Shown here piece by piece: positions 17,089 through 26,435 of a stretch of DNA of 64,000 bases; position 1 is the stretch's first letter, and each line of letters begins with the position of its first letter. Origin of the DNA: Clostridia bacterium. GTDB taxonomy: Bacteria; Bacillota; Clostridia; Lachnospirales; Lachnospiraceae. A model generated the notes under the pieces. The model did not search any database. It saw nothing but the letters and a program-made list of their open reading frames with translations, and had not been told where the DNA came from. The DNA lies in contig QKAS01000044.1 of the NCBI GenBank assembly GCA_003246295.1, forward strand, positions 1-64,000, written 5' to 3'. The translations under genes were made by a program, and so were the position numbers.

Positions 17089-18588
17089 ATGGAAGCAAGA
17101 AAACCTGAAATGGTAAAAATAGATTTATCAGGAGTATTTATCATCTTTGGAGGTACAGGTGATCTGACAAACAGAAAACTAATGCCAGCAGTCTACAATC
17201 TGATCAGAGATGGCTTATTACCTGAACATTTCGCGGTGTTGGCTGTAGGCAGAAAAGATAAAACACAGGAAGGGTACAAAGAAGAAATTAAAAATTCTAT
17301 CATTAAATATTCCAGAAATGAATTTCATGAAGAAGTATGGAAAAAGATGGAACAGATTGTGACTTATTTTAAGATGAATTTTACAGATTCGGGGCAATAT
17401 CATATGTTATCTGAGTTTTTGGAATCATATGAAATGAATTTCAAAACAAATGGTAACAGGATATTTTATCTCGCAGTTGCACCAGAGTTTTTTGAAACAA
17501 TTATTCATGGAATTCAAGGAAGCAATTTAATTCTTTCAACGGCAAATTATAACAGAGTTGTGATTGAGAAACCATTTGGAAAAGATCTTTTAACAGCGAG
17601 ATCACTCAATAAAAAGATTCTCCAGGTATTTCCAGAGAAAAGTATCTATCGAATTGATCATTATCTGGGAAAAGAAATGATACAGAACATTCTGGTTCTT
17701 AGATTCTGTAATTTTATTTTCGAATCGGTCTGGAATAGCAAATATATTGATAACATACAGATTACGTTGTCAGAGACACTTGGTGTTGAATCACGCGGCG
17801 CATATTATGAGAAATCAGGTGCAATGAGAGATATGGTTCAAAACCATATCTTACAGATTCTGAGTCTGATTGCAATGGAACCTCCTGTAAATCTTAAAAT
17901 GGATTCCATCAGAAACGAAAAATTAAAAGTGCTGGAAGCGATGGAAGAGATTACGGATAAATTTCTGGAAGAGAATGTCATTTTTGGACAATATGGTAGC
18001 GGTGAACTGGAAGGAATTCTTGTTCCTGGGTATAGAGAAGAAAAAAATGTGGACCAACAATCTGAAACAGAAACATTTGTAGGGTTAAAACTTCATATTG
18101 ACAATTTCAGATGGGCAGGTACACCATTTTATATCAGAACAGGGAAAAGAATGGGACAACAAAGTGGAGAAATTGTAATCCAGTTTAAAGAAATGCCGGG
18201 CGTTCTATATTATAAAGATGTATATGAACAGACACCAAATCTATTATGCATTAAGTTTCAACCTGGGAATGGAGTGCGTTTTTCGTTTAATACAAAGGAT
18301 TTCTCGGTACACAATGGTATTGTTGCAACACAGATGGAAACAGGCGGAAACACACCGGGACAGGGGAACACACCAGAGGCTTATGAAAGATTAATTTATG
18401 ATATCATACGTGGTGATGGGACTTTGTTTTCAAGGTGGGATGAAGTAGAAGCAGCGTGGAGTGTTGCAGACAAACTGATTCAATATAGAGAACAGAAAAA
18501 GAGTCGTTTTCCAAATTACAGGGCCGGTACGATGGGGCCAGAAAGAGCACAGGAATTGTTAATGAAAGATGGAAGAAAATGGTGGTAG
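17089..18588 (+). CDS. zwf: Glucose-6-phosphate 1-dehydrogenase
   Basis: The enzyme makes 6-phosphogluconolactone and NADPH from glucose 6-phosphate. I choose ATG 17089, preceded by AAAGGAGGTCCGGA; it gives 499 residues, the normal family size. Motifs are the nucleotide loop FGGTGDLTNRKLMPA (about 18-32), the conserved EKPFGKD and the active-site RIDHYLGKE (about 190-200), whose His and Lys bind substrate. GAMRDMVQNHILQ follows. The gene lies 13 bases after gnd and 13 bases before a hydrolase gene. No 6-phosphogluconolactonase gene is seen in the operon. Confidence 0.96.
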   Translation: MEARKPEMVKIDLSGVFIIFGGTGDLTNRKLMPAVYNLIRDGLLPEHFAVLAVGRKDKTQEGYKEEIKNSIIKYSRNEFHEEVWKKMEQIVTYFKMNFTDSGQYHMLSEFLESYEMNFKTNGNRIFYLAVAPEFFETIIHGIQGSNLILSTANYNRVVIEKPFGKDLLTARSLNKKILQVFPEKSIYRIDHYLGKEMIQNILVLRFCNFIFESVWNSKYIDNIQITLSETLGVESRGAYYEKSGAMRDMVQNHILQILSLIAMEPPVNLKMDSIRNEKLKVLEAMEEITDKFLEENVIFGQYGSGELEGILVPGYREEKNVDQQSETETFVGLKLHIDNFRWAGTPFYIRTGKRMGQQSGEIVIQFKEMPGVLYYKDVYEQTPNLLCIKFQPGNGVRFSFNTKDFSVHNGIVATQMETGGNTPGQGNTPEAYERLIYDIIRGDGTLFSRWDEVEAAWSVADKLIQYREQKKSRFPNYRAGTMGPERAQELLMKDGRKWW

Positions 18589-18601
18589 AAAGAAGGTAAG
18601 T

Positions 18602-19246
18602 ATGATATTTGATACCAGAAAATTTGAATTAATCGACATATCCATGAAAATTAAACCTGTTATGCCAGTTTACAAAGGAAGGAAAGAAAAATTACCACGC
18701 TTTACGACGGAGGCTGATTTTACAAATGCAACAATATATGAGAGCAGGGTTGATTTGAATCTTCATACTGGTACGCACCTGGACAGTGCACATCATATGA
18801 TGCCAGAGGGAGAATGGATTGACTCTGTCAGGCTGGAAGAATTCTTTGTACCATGCAGCGTAATTGACTGCAGCGAAGTGGAGAGTGAAATCACCATGGA
18901 ACATCTAAAAAAGCATGAGATTCATGCTGGAGAGTTTGTCTTATTAAAAACAAGAAATTCATTCGAAGACATTCTGGAGAAAGACTTTGTTTTTCTTGAA
19001 AAATCGGGTGCTGCCTATTTAAAAGATAAAAATATTATTGGTGTTGGCACAGATGGACTGGGAATAGAAAGAAGTCAGCCGGGACACGAAACGCACTTAA
19101 CATTAATGGAACAGGGAATTCATATTTTGGAAGGACTGAGACTTTCACATGTACAGGCTGGAGAATATATATTGATTGCATTTCCACTATTCATTGCAAA
19201 TGTAGAAGCGGCCCCGGTAAGAGCAGTACTGTTAAAAGCCAAATAA
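18602..19246 (+). CDS. Cyclase-family metal-dependent hydrolase (kynurenine formamidase-like)
   Basis: The start at 18602 follows AGAAGG by 5 bases and gives 214 residues; an ATG at 18569 would overlap zwf. The metal-binding signature HTGTHLDSAHHM near residue 54 matches the cyclase family (PF04199: kynurenine formamidase, isatin hydrolase). It continues with GVGTDGLGIERSQPG and the late HILEGL motif. The family opens amide, lactam or ester bonds using bound Mn or Zn. In kynurenine pathway operons it sits with tryptophan genes, but here it is the third gene of gnd-zwf. That suggests a step of sugar-acid metabolism, possibly hydrolysis of 6-phosphogluconolactone; this is inference only. Confidence 0.85.
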   Translation: MIFDTRKFELIDISMKIKPVMPVYKGRKEKLPRFTTEADFTNATIYESRVDLNLHTGTHLDSAHHMMPEGEWIDSVRLEEFFVPCSVIDCSEVESEITMEHLKKHEIHAGEFVLLKTRNSFEDILEKDFVFLEKSGAAYLKDKNIIGVGTDGLGIERSQPGHETHLTLMEQGIHILEGLRLSHVQAGEYILIAFPLFIANVEAAPVRAVLLKAK

Positions 19247-19401
19247 TACTTTTTAACGATGTATCAGAAGTCCTATATAGCAAATATTGAACTATATTAT
19301 GACAATTTTTAGATAGCCTACTGCAACAGATTCCCGTATAATAAAGCATTGTAATATACGAAATTCAATAGACTTATAGATAGAATGCAGGCAGGTATGA
19401 C

Positions 19402-20766
19402 ATGAATCAAAAATATTTAGTTGATATGACAAAGGGAAGCCCGGTAAATCATATACTGGGCTTTTCGATTCCGCTTTTGGCAGGAAATCTTTTTCAGCAA
19501 TTATATAATATGGTTGACTCCATTGTTGTTGGAAATTATGTTGGTGCAAATGCGCTGGCAGCAGTAGGGTCATGTGGTTCGCTTAATTTCCTTTTTTTTG
19601 CGCTTAGTTCAGGAATTGCAATAGGGATTGGCGTAATTGTATCTCAATATTATGGGGCTGGTGATGAGGAACATGTTAGAAGAACAATTGCTAATTCCAT
19701 TTATATTTTATCGGTATCAGCGGTTACTGTCAGTCTTCTGGGGATGATCTATACCCCATGGATTCTGACACTCCTTGGAACACCGCAGGCTATTTTTCAG
19801 GACGCAGTCATCTATATGAGAACAACATGTGCGGGGATTCCGGCAATTGCAGCATATAATGGCATTGCTTCCATACTAAGAGCACTTGGAGATTCAAAAA
19901 CACCGTTAAAATATTTAATTTTTGCATGTATTTTGAATGTAATCCTTGACTTAGTGTTTGTTCTGCAATTTGATATGGCAGTTTTTGGCGTGGCACTTGC
20001 AACGATAATTTCACAGTTGGTATCAGCCGGGGCATGTGTTATATTCGCTTACAGGAAAGTTGACTTATTCAGACTCACTAAAGAGCAGATGGTTCCAGAA
20101 AAAAATATTATCATAAATTCGGTAAAACTTGGTATACCTATTGCGTTTCAGAATTCGCTGATTGCAATTTCATGTCTTGTATTACAGAGAGTCGTAAATG
20201 GATATGGTGAGACAGTAGTGGCGGCTTTTACAATCACAAACAGAGTGGAGCAGTTTATTCAACAACCCTATGCATCTGTAAGTATGGCTGTATCTACTTT
20301 TACTGGACAGAATGTAGGAGCAGGACGCATTGACAGAGTTAGAGAAGGATTTAAAAAGTCCGTCTTAATGAGTCTGATTTTTAGCTTATTAATGCTCCCT
20401 GTTGCTATTCTTTTTGGAGAACAGATCGTATCTTTATTTGTACAGGAGAATGAAGTCGTTAAAATGGGTGCCACAGCGCTTAAAATAACGAGCATTTGTT
20501 ATTTTCCACTTGCGATGATTTATATGCCCAGAGCATTAATGAATGGTGCAGGAGATGCTGCGTTTGCAATGATCAATGGATTGACAGAAGTGGCCTGCAG
20601 AATCGGTTTTTCAATTTTGCTTGCCAGTATTCCTTGGATTGGTTTCTGGGGTGTATGGATTACGACAGGCGCGACATGGACAGTAACAGCAGTTGTTTGT
20701 CTGCTAAGATATTTTAGTGGTATCTGGATTCAGAAAGGTATGGTAAACATCAAAGAATCTGTCTAA
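19402..20766 (+). CDS. MATE-family efflux transporter
   Basis: The 454-residue protein has about twelve membrane helices in two similar halves, the MATE pattern. The N-terminal half starts with GSPVNHILGFSIPLLAGNLFQQLYNMVDS, and the second repeat begins near residue 230 with SVKLGIPIAFQNSL. It should export cationic drugs or metabolites by Na+ or H+ antiport. The start site is weak (GCAGG). The upstream 155 bases contain a TATAAT at 19337-19342 but no convincing -35. A terminator overlaps the stop codon. Confidence 0.93.
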   Translation: MNQKYLVDMTKGSPVNHILGFSIPLLAGNLFQQLYNMVDSIVVGNYVGANALAAVGSCGSLNFLFFALSSGIAIGIGVIVSQYYGAGDEEHVRRTIANSIYILSVSAVTVSLLGMIYTPWILTLLGTPQAIFQDAVIYMRTTCAGIPAIAAYNGIASILRALGDSKTPLKYLIFACILNVILDLVFVLQFDMAVFGVALATIISQLVSAGACVIFAYRKVDLFRLTKEQMVPEKNIIINSVKLGIPIAFQNSLIAISCLVLQRVVNGYGETVVAAFTITNRVEQFIQQPYASVSMAVSTFTGQNVGAGRIDRVREGFKKSVLMSLIFSLLMLPVAILFGEQIVSLFVQENEVVKMGATALKITSICYFPLAMIYMPRALMNGAGDAAFAMINGLTEVACRIGFSILLASIPWIGFWGVWITTGATWTVTAVVCLLRYFSGIWIQKGMVNIKESV

Positions 20767-20788
20767 GGATTCTTTGATGTTTTTTTTA
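20746..20788 (+). terminator. Terminator overlapping the end of the MATE gene
   Basis: AACATCAAAGAATC pairs with GATTCTTTGATGTT around an 8-base loop that includes the stop codon, followed by a T run. The stem encodes the last residues of the transporter. Confidence 0.9.
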
Positions 20789-20846
20789 TTTCATGATACA
20801 ATAAACCTAAAATAATCAGTCAGAAATGGCGTTTTTGGAGGAATCA

Positions 20847-22025
20847 ATGGATTATAGAAATAATAATGAAAAGGGTGATCAGTTATCTGTTTTAGGATAT
20901 GGTTGCATGCGTTTTCCAAGAAAGGCGAATAGCATTGATTTTGATGCGGTCAATGAACAGATTATGTATGCGATTGAACATGGAGTGAATTATTTTGACA
21001 CTGCATATGTATATCCGGGAAGTGAGGAGGCGCTTGGAAAAGTATTAGAGCAAAACAAGTGTCGTTCTAGTATTATGATTGCAACAAAGCTTCCACATTA
21101 TTTGGTGAAAAAACATGGTGACTTTGAACGCTATTTTCAGGAACAATTAAAGCGACTTAAGACAGATTATATAGATTATTATCTGATGCATATGTTACCA
21201 GATGTGAATGTATGGAACAAACTGGTTGGGTTTGGTGTGTTAGACTGGATCAATGAGAAGAAAGAGAAGGGGCAGATCAGGAAAATTGGTTTTTCGTATC
21301 ACGGAAATACAACAACTTTTCTTGAGGTTTTAAATGCATACGATTGGGAGTTTTGTCAGATTCAATACAATTATATGGATGAACATTCACAAGCAGGAAG
21401 ACAAGGTTTAGTTGCCGCAGCAGAAAAAGGAATTCCTGTTGTTATTATGGAGCCATTACGAGGCGGGGGGTTAGTCAACAACCTTCCACAAAAAGCACTT
21501 GATGCCATTCAAAATGCTTATTGTCTCAGAACACCAGCTGAATGGTCGTTTCGATGGCTTTGGAATCAGAAAGAAGTATCAGTTGTATTGTCAGGGATGA
21601 ATTCCTTAGAAATGCTACAGGAAAATATCAAAATAGCCAGTCATGCGTTACCGGGACATCTGATAGAACAGGATATGGAAGTAATTGAGAAGATTAAGCA
21701 GGCAATCAAAGAACAGACAAAGATACCATGTACGGCCTGTTCCTATTGTATGCCATGTCCATTTGGGGTAGACATTCCAGGATCATTCCGTTGTTATAAT
21801 GTAAGTTACACAGATGGTTATGGGAAGGGAATTATGGAGTACCTTCTCTGCACTACACTAAGAAATCAGCAGAGCAAGGCTTCTTTATGCAAGGAATGTG
21901 GCGCATGCGAGAAACATTGTCCGCAAAATATAAAAATACGACAGGAATTAAAAAAGGTCAAAAGAAGGTTCGAAAACCCTATATTTCAATGCATCAGCAG
22001 TATCGTAAAGCGTTTATATCGTTAA
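20847..22025 (+). CDS. Aldo/keto reductase with C-terminal 4Fe-4S ferredoxin domain
   Basis: The start at 20847 follows TTGGAGGAATCA; the product has 392 residues. The first about 280 residues are an aldo/keto reductase barrel with the catalytic Asp and Tyr in YFDTAYVYPG, Lys in IATKLPHY and His in YYLMHML. The end carries two cysteine motifs, CTACSYCMPCPFGVDIP and CKECGACEKHCPQNI, which should hold two iron-sulfur clusters. This fusion is common in anaerobes, where electrons may come from ferredoxin rather than NADPH. The substrate is unknown. The GGDEF-EAL gene follows 30 bases later. Confidence 0.93.
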   Translation: MDYRNNNEKGDQLSVLGYGCMRFPRKANSIDFDAVNEQIMYAIEHGVNYFDTAYVYPGSEEALGKVLEQNKCRSSIMIATKLPHYLVKKHGDFERYFQEQLKRLKTDYIDYYLMHMLPDVNVWNKLVGFGVLDWINEKKEKGQIRKIGFSYHGNTTTFLEVLNAYDWEFCQIQYNYMDEHSQAGRQGLVAAAEKGIPVVIMEPLRGGGLVNNLPQKALDAIQNAYCLRTPAEWSFRWLWNQKEVSVVLSGMNSLEMLQENIKIASHALPGHLIEQDMEVIEKIKQAIKEQTKIPCTACSYCMPCPFGVDIPGSFRCYNVSYTDGYGKGIMEYLLCTTLRNQQSKASLCKECGACEKHCPQNIKIRQELKKVKRRFENPIFQCISSIVKRLYR

Positions 22026-22054
22026 GTATCAGAAAAGACTGACGGGGGAATGAT

Positions 22055-25015
22055 ATGAATCAACATGCAAAATGTTTCATGAGTGTTTTGGGTAAGTCTA
22101 TTTTATATTTCATAATAGCGTTATTTTTATGGTTAGGACAAAGTCATACAACGTATGCTGTAGAGTCAGGGTTACAAGATAAAAAGGTACTTTTTATCAG
22201 TTCATACTCGGAGAGCTTTATCACAGTTCCGGATCAGATTAGTGGGATACAGAATGGCCTTGCCCCCTATGGAATAAAACTGGAAATTGAATATATGGAT
22301 ACGAAAAGATTTTCTGATCAAGAGAATCTGGATTTTTTTTATCAGAGTCTGAACTATAAACTAGAGAATGGTCCTGAATATGATGCTATTATCGTAGGCG
22401 ATGATGCTGCTCTGCAGTTTGCATTGGATTATCAACAAGATCTTTTTCAAGATACTCCAGTTGTATTTTTTGGAATCAATGATAAAGATCGCGCAAAAGC
22501 AGCTGATAAAATCTCAGGAATGGCTGGGGGAGTAGAAGAAACATCTTTGCAGGAGAATATCAGATTGGCTATGACGTTACGCCCAGAAGCGAAAAAAGCA
22601 GCTGCAATTGTTGATAACACATTGACGGGTCAGGGAGATCAGAAACAGTTTGAACTTGCATGTCAGGAAATAGAAGGAATCACCCCTATTTTGCTGAATG
22701 TTTCAGAAGGCTCATTTGATGAGTTTGGAAAAAAACTGGAAGCACTTGAACCGGATACGGTTTTGTTTTTATTGAGCATGAATCAGGATAAAACAGGAGC
22801 ATATCTTGACTTGGATAAGCAGTTTGAATTTTTGAGAAAACATACGCATGTTCCGGTCTTCAGGGCAAGTGTTGGAGGAGTTGGTGCGGGTCTGCTTGGT
22901 GGGAAAATGATAGACTATTTCAAAATGGGTGAACAAGCCGCACAAATGGTGGTACAGGTACTAGAAGGAAGTGATATTTCTTCATTGCCCATGATTACGC
23001 AGACACCATATCATTATTATTTTGATTATCAACTGATTAAGGCATATGACATTGATGAATCGAAAATACCAGAGGGAGCTGTTTTTGTAAATAAACCAGT
23101 GCATCCACTTGAAAAATATCGTAATTATATTATTGTTGCAGCATTGATTATGGCAGCACTCTCGATTCTCGTCATTTTGCTTATTTTTGAAAACAGGAAA
23201 TTAAAAAGAATTCAAAAAGAACTTTCAGCTAGTCATGAAGAATTGACAGCGATTTATGAGGAACTGACAGCATCGGAAGAGGAACTGCATGAGCAATATG
23301 ATCTTGTAGAAGAAAATGCAAAAAAAATAAATGAATTATATCGTAGATATGAACTTGCAATAAAAGGAACCAACAGTGCAGTTTGGGAACTGGATCTTGA
23401 AAGCCAGCAGGTAGAAATTACAAGTTCATTCACAGACATTGTTGGAAGAGAAATACAATTGTCTGGTAATGTATATGAAATCTTAGAAACACTGACTGAT
23501 AAAAAGAGCGGTGATCTTGTGATAGAAGATATTAGGAATTACTTACATCACGGAAAAGAAGAAATTTATGTAGAAGCACCAACAACTGACAGTGAAGGTA
23601 AGAAAAAATGGATCCTGATACGCGGGAAAGCTGTAGAAGAAGCGGAAGGAATCGTTAAAAAAATATCTGGTATATTTCTTGATATTACAACTGGGAAGAA
23701 TAGAGAGGCATACATAGACTATCTGGCTTTTCATGATTATCTGACCGGGTTGCCAAATAGAATGAAATTTATGACAGAATTAAAATCACAGCTTGAACAT
23801 GGGAATAAGGGAGCTGTATTATTGTTCGATATTGATGATTTTAAAAGTGTAAATGATACACTTGGTCATGTATATGGAGATGAACTGTTAAAGAAAATTG
23901 CTGCCAGACTCGAAGAGCTGCAGGATGATCATATGCTTGCTGCAAGACTTGGTGGAGATGAGTTTTTGATACTATTGTCGGACATCAGTTCTGTAGAAGA
24001 GGTTGAAACATATGTTTCTGCATTGAAACAAAAATTTAGCAGTTGTTTTCATATTGATGGTGTTGAGAATTATGTGCATTATAGTATGGGCATAACTATA
24101 TTTCCAGATGATAGCGATGAAATCAACCAGTTGATTATGAATGCAGATACAGCGATGTATGAAGTGAAGCATAATGGAAAGAATCATTGTATCTATTATC
24201 ATGCTGACATGAAGAAACATGTTCAGACAAAAAAAGAAATTGAAACAATGCTAAGGCAGGCACTGGCTGAAGATGGATTTCACTTACTATATCAGCCGAA
24301 GGTAAATACAACAACTGGAGAAATCGCTGGTTTTGAGGCATTACTTCGTATGAAGAAACATCAGATCAGTCCTGCCCTTTTCATTCCGATTGCAGAAGAA
24401 AGTGGTTATATAATTGAAATTGGAAGATGGGTAGCAAAAACAGTCATAGCCCAATTGGCAAAGTGGAACAGCATGGGGATGTGTCCTAAACATGTTGGAA
24501 TTAATTATTCGAGTAAGCAATTAAGAGATGTAGATTATATACCATATGTATGCCAGTTACTGGAAGAATTTCAAGTGTCAGCATCACAGGTGGAAATTGA
24601 AATTACTGAAGGCATTCTCCTGGAAAACAATCTCGAAACACTGAATTTCTTAAACGAGTTAAAAAGAAATAAGATCAGAATCGCACTGGATGATTTTGGA
24701 ACAGGATATTCGTCCCTTAATTATCTTACTTATATACCGGTGGATGTTATTAAACTTGACAAATCGATTAATGATAAGTTTTTAAGCCTTGAAGACAGCA
24801 CTGTTATGGACAGTCTGATTCGATTGGTTCACAGCTTGAAACTTGAAATTGTTGCAGAAGGAATTGAGGACTGGGAAAAATTCAACATGTTGCAAAAGGG
24901 AGGCTGTGATTATGTACAAGGTTATCTTTTTAGCAGACCGCTTCCGGTGCAGGAACTGGAACAACTATACAATAAAAATTATCTGAAAGAGAACGAAAAT
25001 GAAACCAACGAGTAA
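22055..25015 (+). CDS. Membrane sensor with ABC-type substrate-binding domain, PAS-like, GGDEF and EAL domains
   Basis: This 986-residue protein should turn an external signal into cyclic di-GMP changes. A signal/membrane helix (12-36) leads to an extracellular binding-protein domain (about 45-340, starting KKVLFISSYSESF). A second membrane helix (about 353-376), a coiled coil and a PAS-like domain (about 428-540) follow. The GGDEF domain has ARLGGDEFLILL near 630. I see no RxxD inhibitory site before it. The EAL domain keeps FEALLRM, ITEGILLEN, LDDFGTGYSS, KLDKSI and VAEGIED, so a phosphodiesterase is likely active. Which activity dominates cannot be read from the sequence. It overlaps the next gene by 17 bases. 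Confidence 0.93.
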   Translation: MNQHAKCFMSVLGKSILYFIIALFLWLGQSHTTYAVESGLQDKKVLFISSYSESFITVPDQISGIQNGLAPYGIKLEIEYMDTKRFSDQENLDFFYQSLNYKLENGPEYDAIIVGDDAALQFALDYQQDLFQDTPVVFFGINDKDRAKAADKISGMAGGVEETSLQENIRLAMTLRPEAKKAAAIVDNTLTGQGDQKQFELACQEIEGITPILLNVSEGSFDEFGKKLEALEPDTVLFLLSMNQDKTGAYLDLDKQFEFLRKHTHVPVFRASVGGVGAGLLGGKMIDYFKMGEQAAQMVVQVLEGSDISSLPMITQTPYHYYFDYQLIKAYDIDESKIPEGAVFVNKPVHPLEKYRNYIIVAALIMAALSILVILLIFENRKLKRIQKELSASHEELTAIYEELTASEEELHEQYDLVEENAKKINELYRRYELAIKGTNSAVWELDLESQQVEITSSFTDIVGREIQLSGNVYEILETLTDKKSGDLVIEDIRNYLHHGKEEIYVEAPTTDSEGKKKWILIRGKAVEEAEGIVKKISGIFLDITTGKNREAYIDYLAFHDYLTGLPNRMKFMTELKSQLEHGNKGAVLLFDIDDFKSVNDTLGHVYGDELLKKIAARLEELQDDHMLAARLGGDEFLILLSDISSVEEVETYVSALKQKFSSCFHIDGVENYVHYSMGITIFPDDSDEINQLIMNADTAMYEVKHNGKNHCIYYHADMKKHVQTKKEIETMLRQALAEDGFHLLYQPKVNTTTGEIAGFEALLRMKKHQISPALFIPIAEESGYIIEIGRWVAKTVIAQLAKWNSMGMCPKHVGINYSSKQLRDVDYIPYVCQLLEEFQVSASQVEIEITEGILLENNLETLNFLNELKRNKIRIALDDFGTGYSSLNYLTYIPVDVIKLDKSINDKFLSLEDSTVMDSLIRLVHSLKLEIVAEGIEDWEKFNMLQKGGCDYVQGYLFSRPLPVQELEQLYNKNYLKENENETNE

Positions 25016-25322
25016 CACATTTGAAAAAATATATCAAATCGTTAAACAGATTCCCTATGGACAAGTTGCAACTTATGGACAGATTGCAAGGCTTAGTGGC
25101 AATAAAAATCTTTCCAGAGTTGTTGGGTATGCATTGCATGTGAACCCGGATCCAGATACAATTCCATGTTACAGAGTTGTGAATAGGTTTGGGCAGGTTT
25201 CCAGTGCCTTTGCATTTGGAGGAGAAAACCAGCAGGTTAAGTTATTGGAATTGGAAGGGATTTCTGTAAAAAATGGCAGGGTAGATTTAACGAAATTCGG
25301 CTGGAAAAAAGATGTATTTTAA
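24999..25322 (+). CDS. MGMT-family DNA alkyl-repair-like protein
   Basis: The 107-residue protein equals the C-terminal domain of O6-alkylguanine-DNA methyltransferase, without the N-terminal domain. It keeps the helix-turn-helix region YGQVATYGQIARLSG, the Arg-finger region SRVVGYALH, and the active-site loop. The loop reads PCYRVV, whereas classical enzymes have PCHRVV and the catalytically dead ATL proteins have Trp instead of Cys. The acceptor Cys remains but its His partner is replaced by Tyr. The start overlaps the end of the GGDEF-EAL gene, so it is co-translated. It may be a low-activity transferase or a lesion-recognition protein. Confidence 0.88.
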   Translation: MKPTSNTFEKIYQIVKQIPYGQVATYGQIARLSGNKNLSRVVGYALHVNPDPDTIPCYRVVNRFGQVSSAFAFGGENQQVKLLELEGISVKNGRVDLTKFGWKKDVF

Positions 25323-25345
25323 TTGATAATTTATTCACATTTTAC

Positions 25346-25374
25346 TTGCTTTTATATTAATTAGAAGGTATAAT
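25346..25374 (+). promoter_or_regulatory. Promoter of the dehydrogenase / malic enzyme genes
   Basis: TTGCTT, exactly 17 bases, and TATAAT lie about 50 bases before the dehydrogenase start. Confidence 0.72.
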
Positions 25375-25423
25375 CTCATTGTTTTGTGGATAAATTATAT
25401 ATTATGAAAGTTGGGAATTCGTT

Positions 25424-26359
25424 ATGAGAAAAAAAATTACCATCGTAGGCGCTGGCAATGTAGGCGCATCAATTGCTTATACCCTTACAATTGACGGTAT
25501 GGCATCAGAAATCGTTTTAATCGACATTAACAGAGGAAAAGCTGAAGGAGAAGCTATGGATATTCTTCAGGGAACAGCACTCTGCCCACCTGTTGACATT
25601 CATGCAGGAGATTATGAGGATGCAGCAGAATCAGACATCATCGTAATCACATCTGGTATTCCAAGAAAGCCAGGACAGTCCAGACTTGATCTTGCACAGA
25701 ATAATGTTAACCTGATGAAAGAGATTGCACCTAAGCTTGTCAGTGTAGCGCCTAATGCAGTTTACGTTATCGTAAGCAACCCTGTAGATGTTATGACATA
25801 TACATTCTTAAAAGTAACAGGACTTCCTGAACATCAGGTAATTGGTTCTGGTACTATGTTAGATTCAGCACGTCTTCGTTCTATTATTGCTGAAAATGTA
25901 AACATCAATCCTAAGAACGTACATGGATATGTTCTTGGTGAACATGGCGATTCTTCTGTTGTACCTTGGTCTCTGATTACTGTTTCCGGTATGGAACTTG
26001 ACACATACTGTAATACCCTTGGAATCAAGATGGAGATGGATCTTGATAAGATCGCAGAAGAGATGCGTACTTCTGGCGCAAAAGTAATTGGTTTAAAAGG
26101 TGCTACCTATTACGCAATCGCATTGTCCGTAACAAGAATCTGTGACTGTATCATGCGTGATACAAACTCAGTACTTGCGATTTCAACAATGATTAACAAT
26201 CGTTATGGTATCAACGATGTATGCTTAAGTTTACCTGCAATCATTGGTAAAACAGGTATTATCGAAGTGATTAACCCACCACTTCTTCCAGCAGAAGAAG
26301 AGAGACTCCAGAATAGTGCAAATACGTTAAAAGCACTGATCACTGATCTTGCAATTTAA
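25424..26359 (+). CDS. Lactate/malate dehydrogenase family protein
   Basis: The 311-residue enzyme interconverts a 2-hydroxy acid and 2-oxo acid with NAD. The Rossmann motif is GAGNVGAS, with Asp in VLIDI favouring NAD. The catalytic His-Asp pair is in GEHGDSS and LDSARLR. The substrate loop reads GIPRKPGQSRLDL: Arg81 stands where lactate dehydrogenases have Gln102, as in malate dehydrogenases, while Arg87 fits Arg109. Against this, GATYYAIA keeps the Thr246 position typical of LDH. The adjacent malic enzyme gene points to malate. Arg codons are often CGT, unlike the AGA of neighbours, suggesting high expression. Family assignment is firm; the substrate is not. Confidence 0.85.
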   Translation: MRKKITIVGAGNVGASIAYTLTIDGMASEIVLIDINRGKAEGEAMDILQGTALCPPVDIHAGDYEDAAESDIIVITSGIPRKPGQSRLDLAQNNVNLMKEIAPKLVSVAPNAVYVIVSNPVDVMTYTFLKVTGLPEHQVIGSGTMLDSARLRSIIAENVNINPKNVHGYVLGEHGDSSVVPWSLITVSGMELDTYCNTLGIKMEMDLDKIAEEMRTSGAKVIGLKGATYYAIALSVTRICDCIMRDTNSVLAISTMINNRYGINDVCLSLPAIIGKTGIIEVINPPLLPAEEERLQNSANTLKALITDLAI

Positions 26360-26435
26360 TCTGAAGGCCCCAGTAAATTAGAATATAGAATAGTCTATAG
26401 GAATATAAATGATGAATGGAAAGGATGGAACAAAA

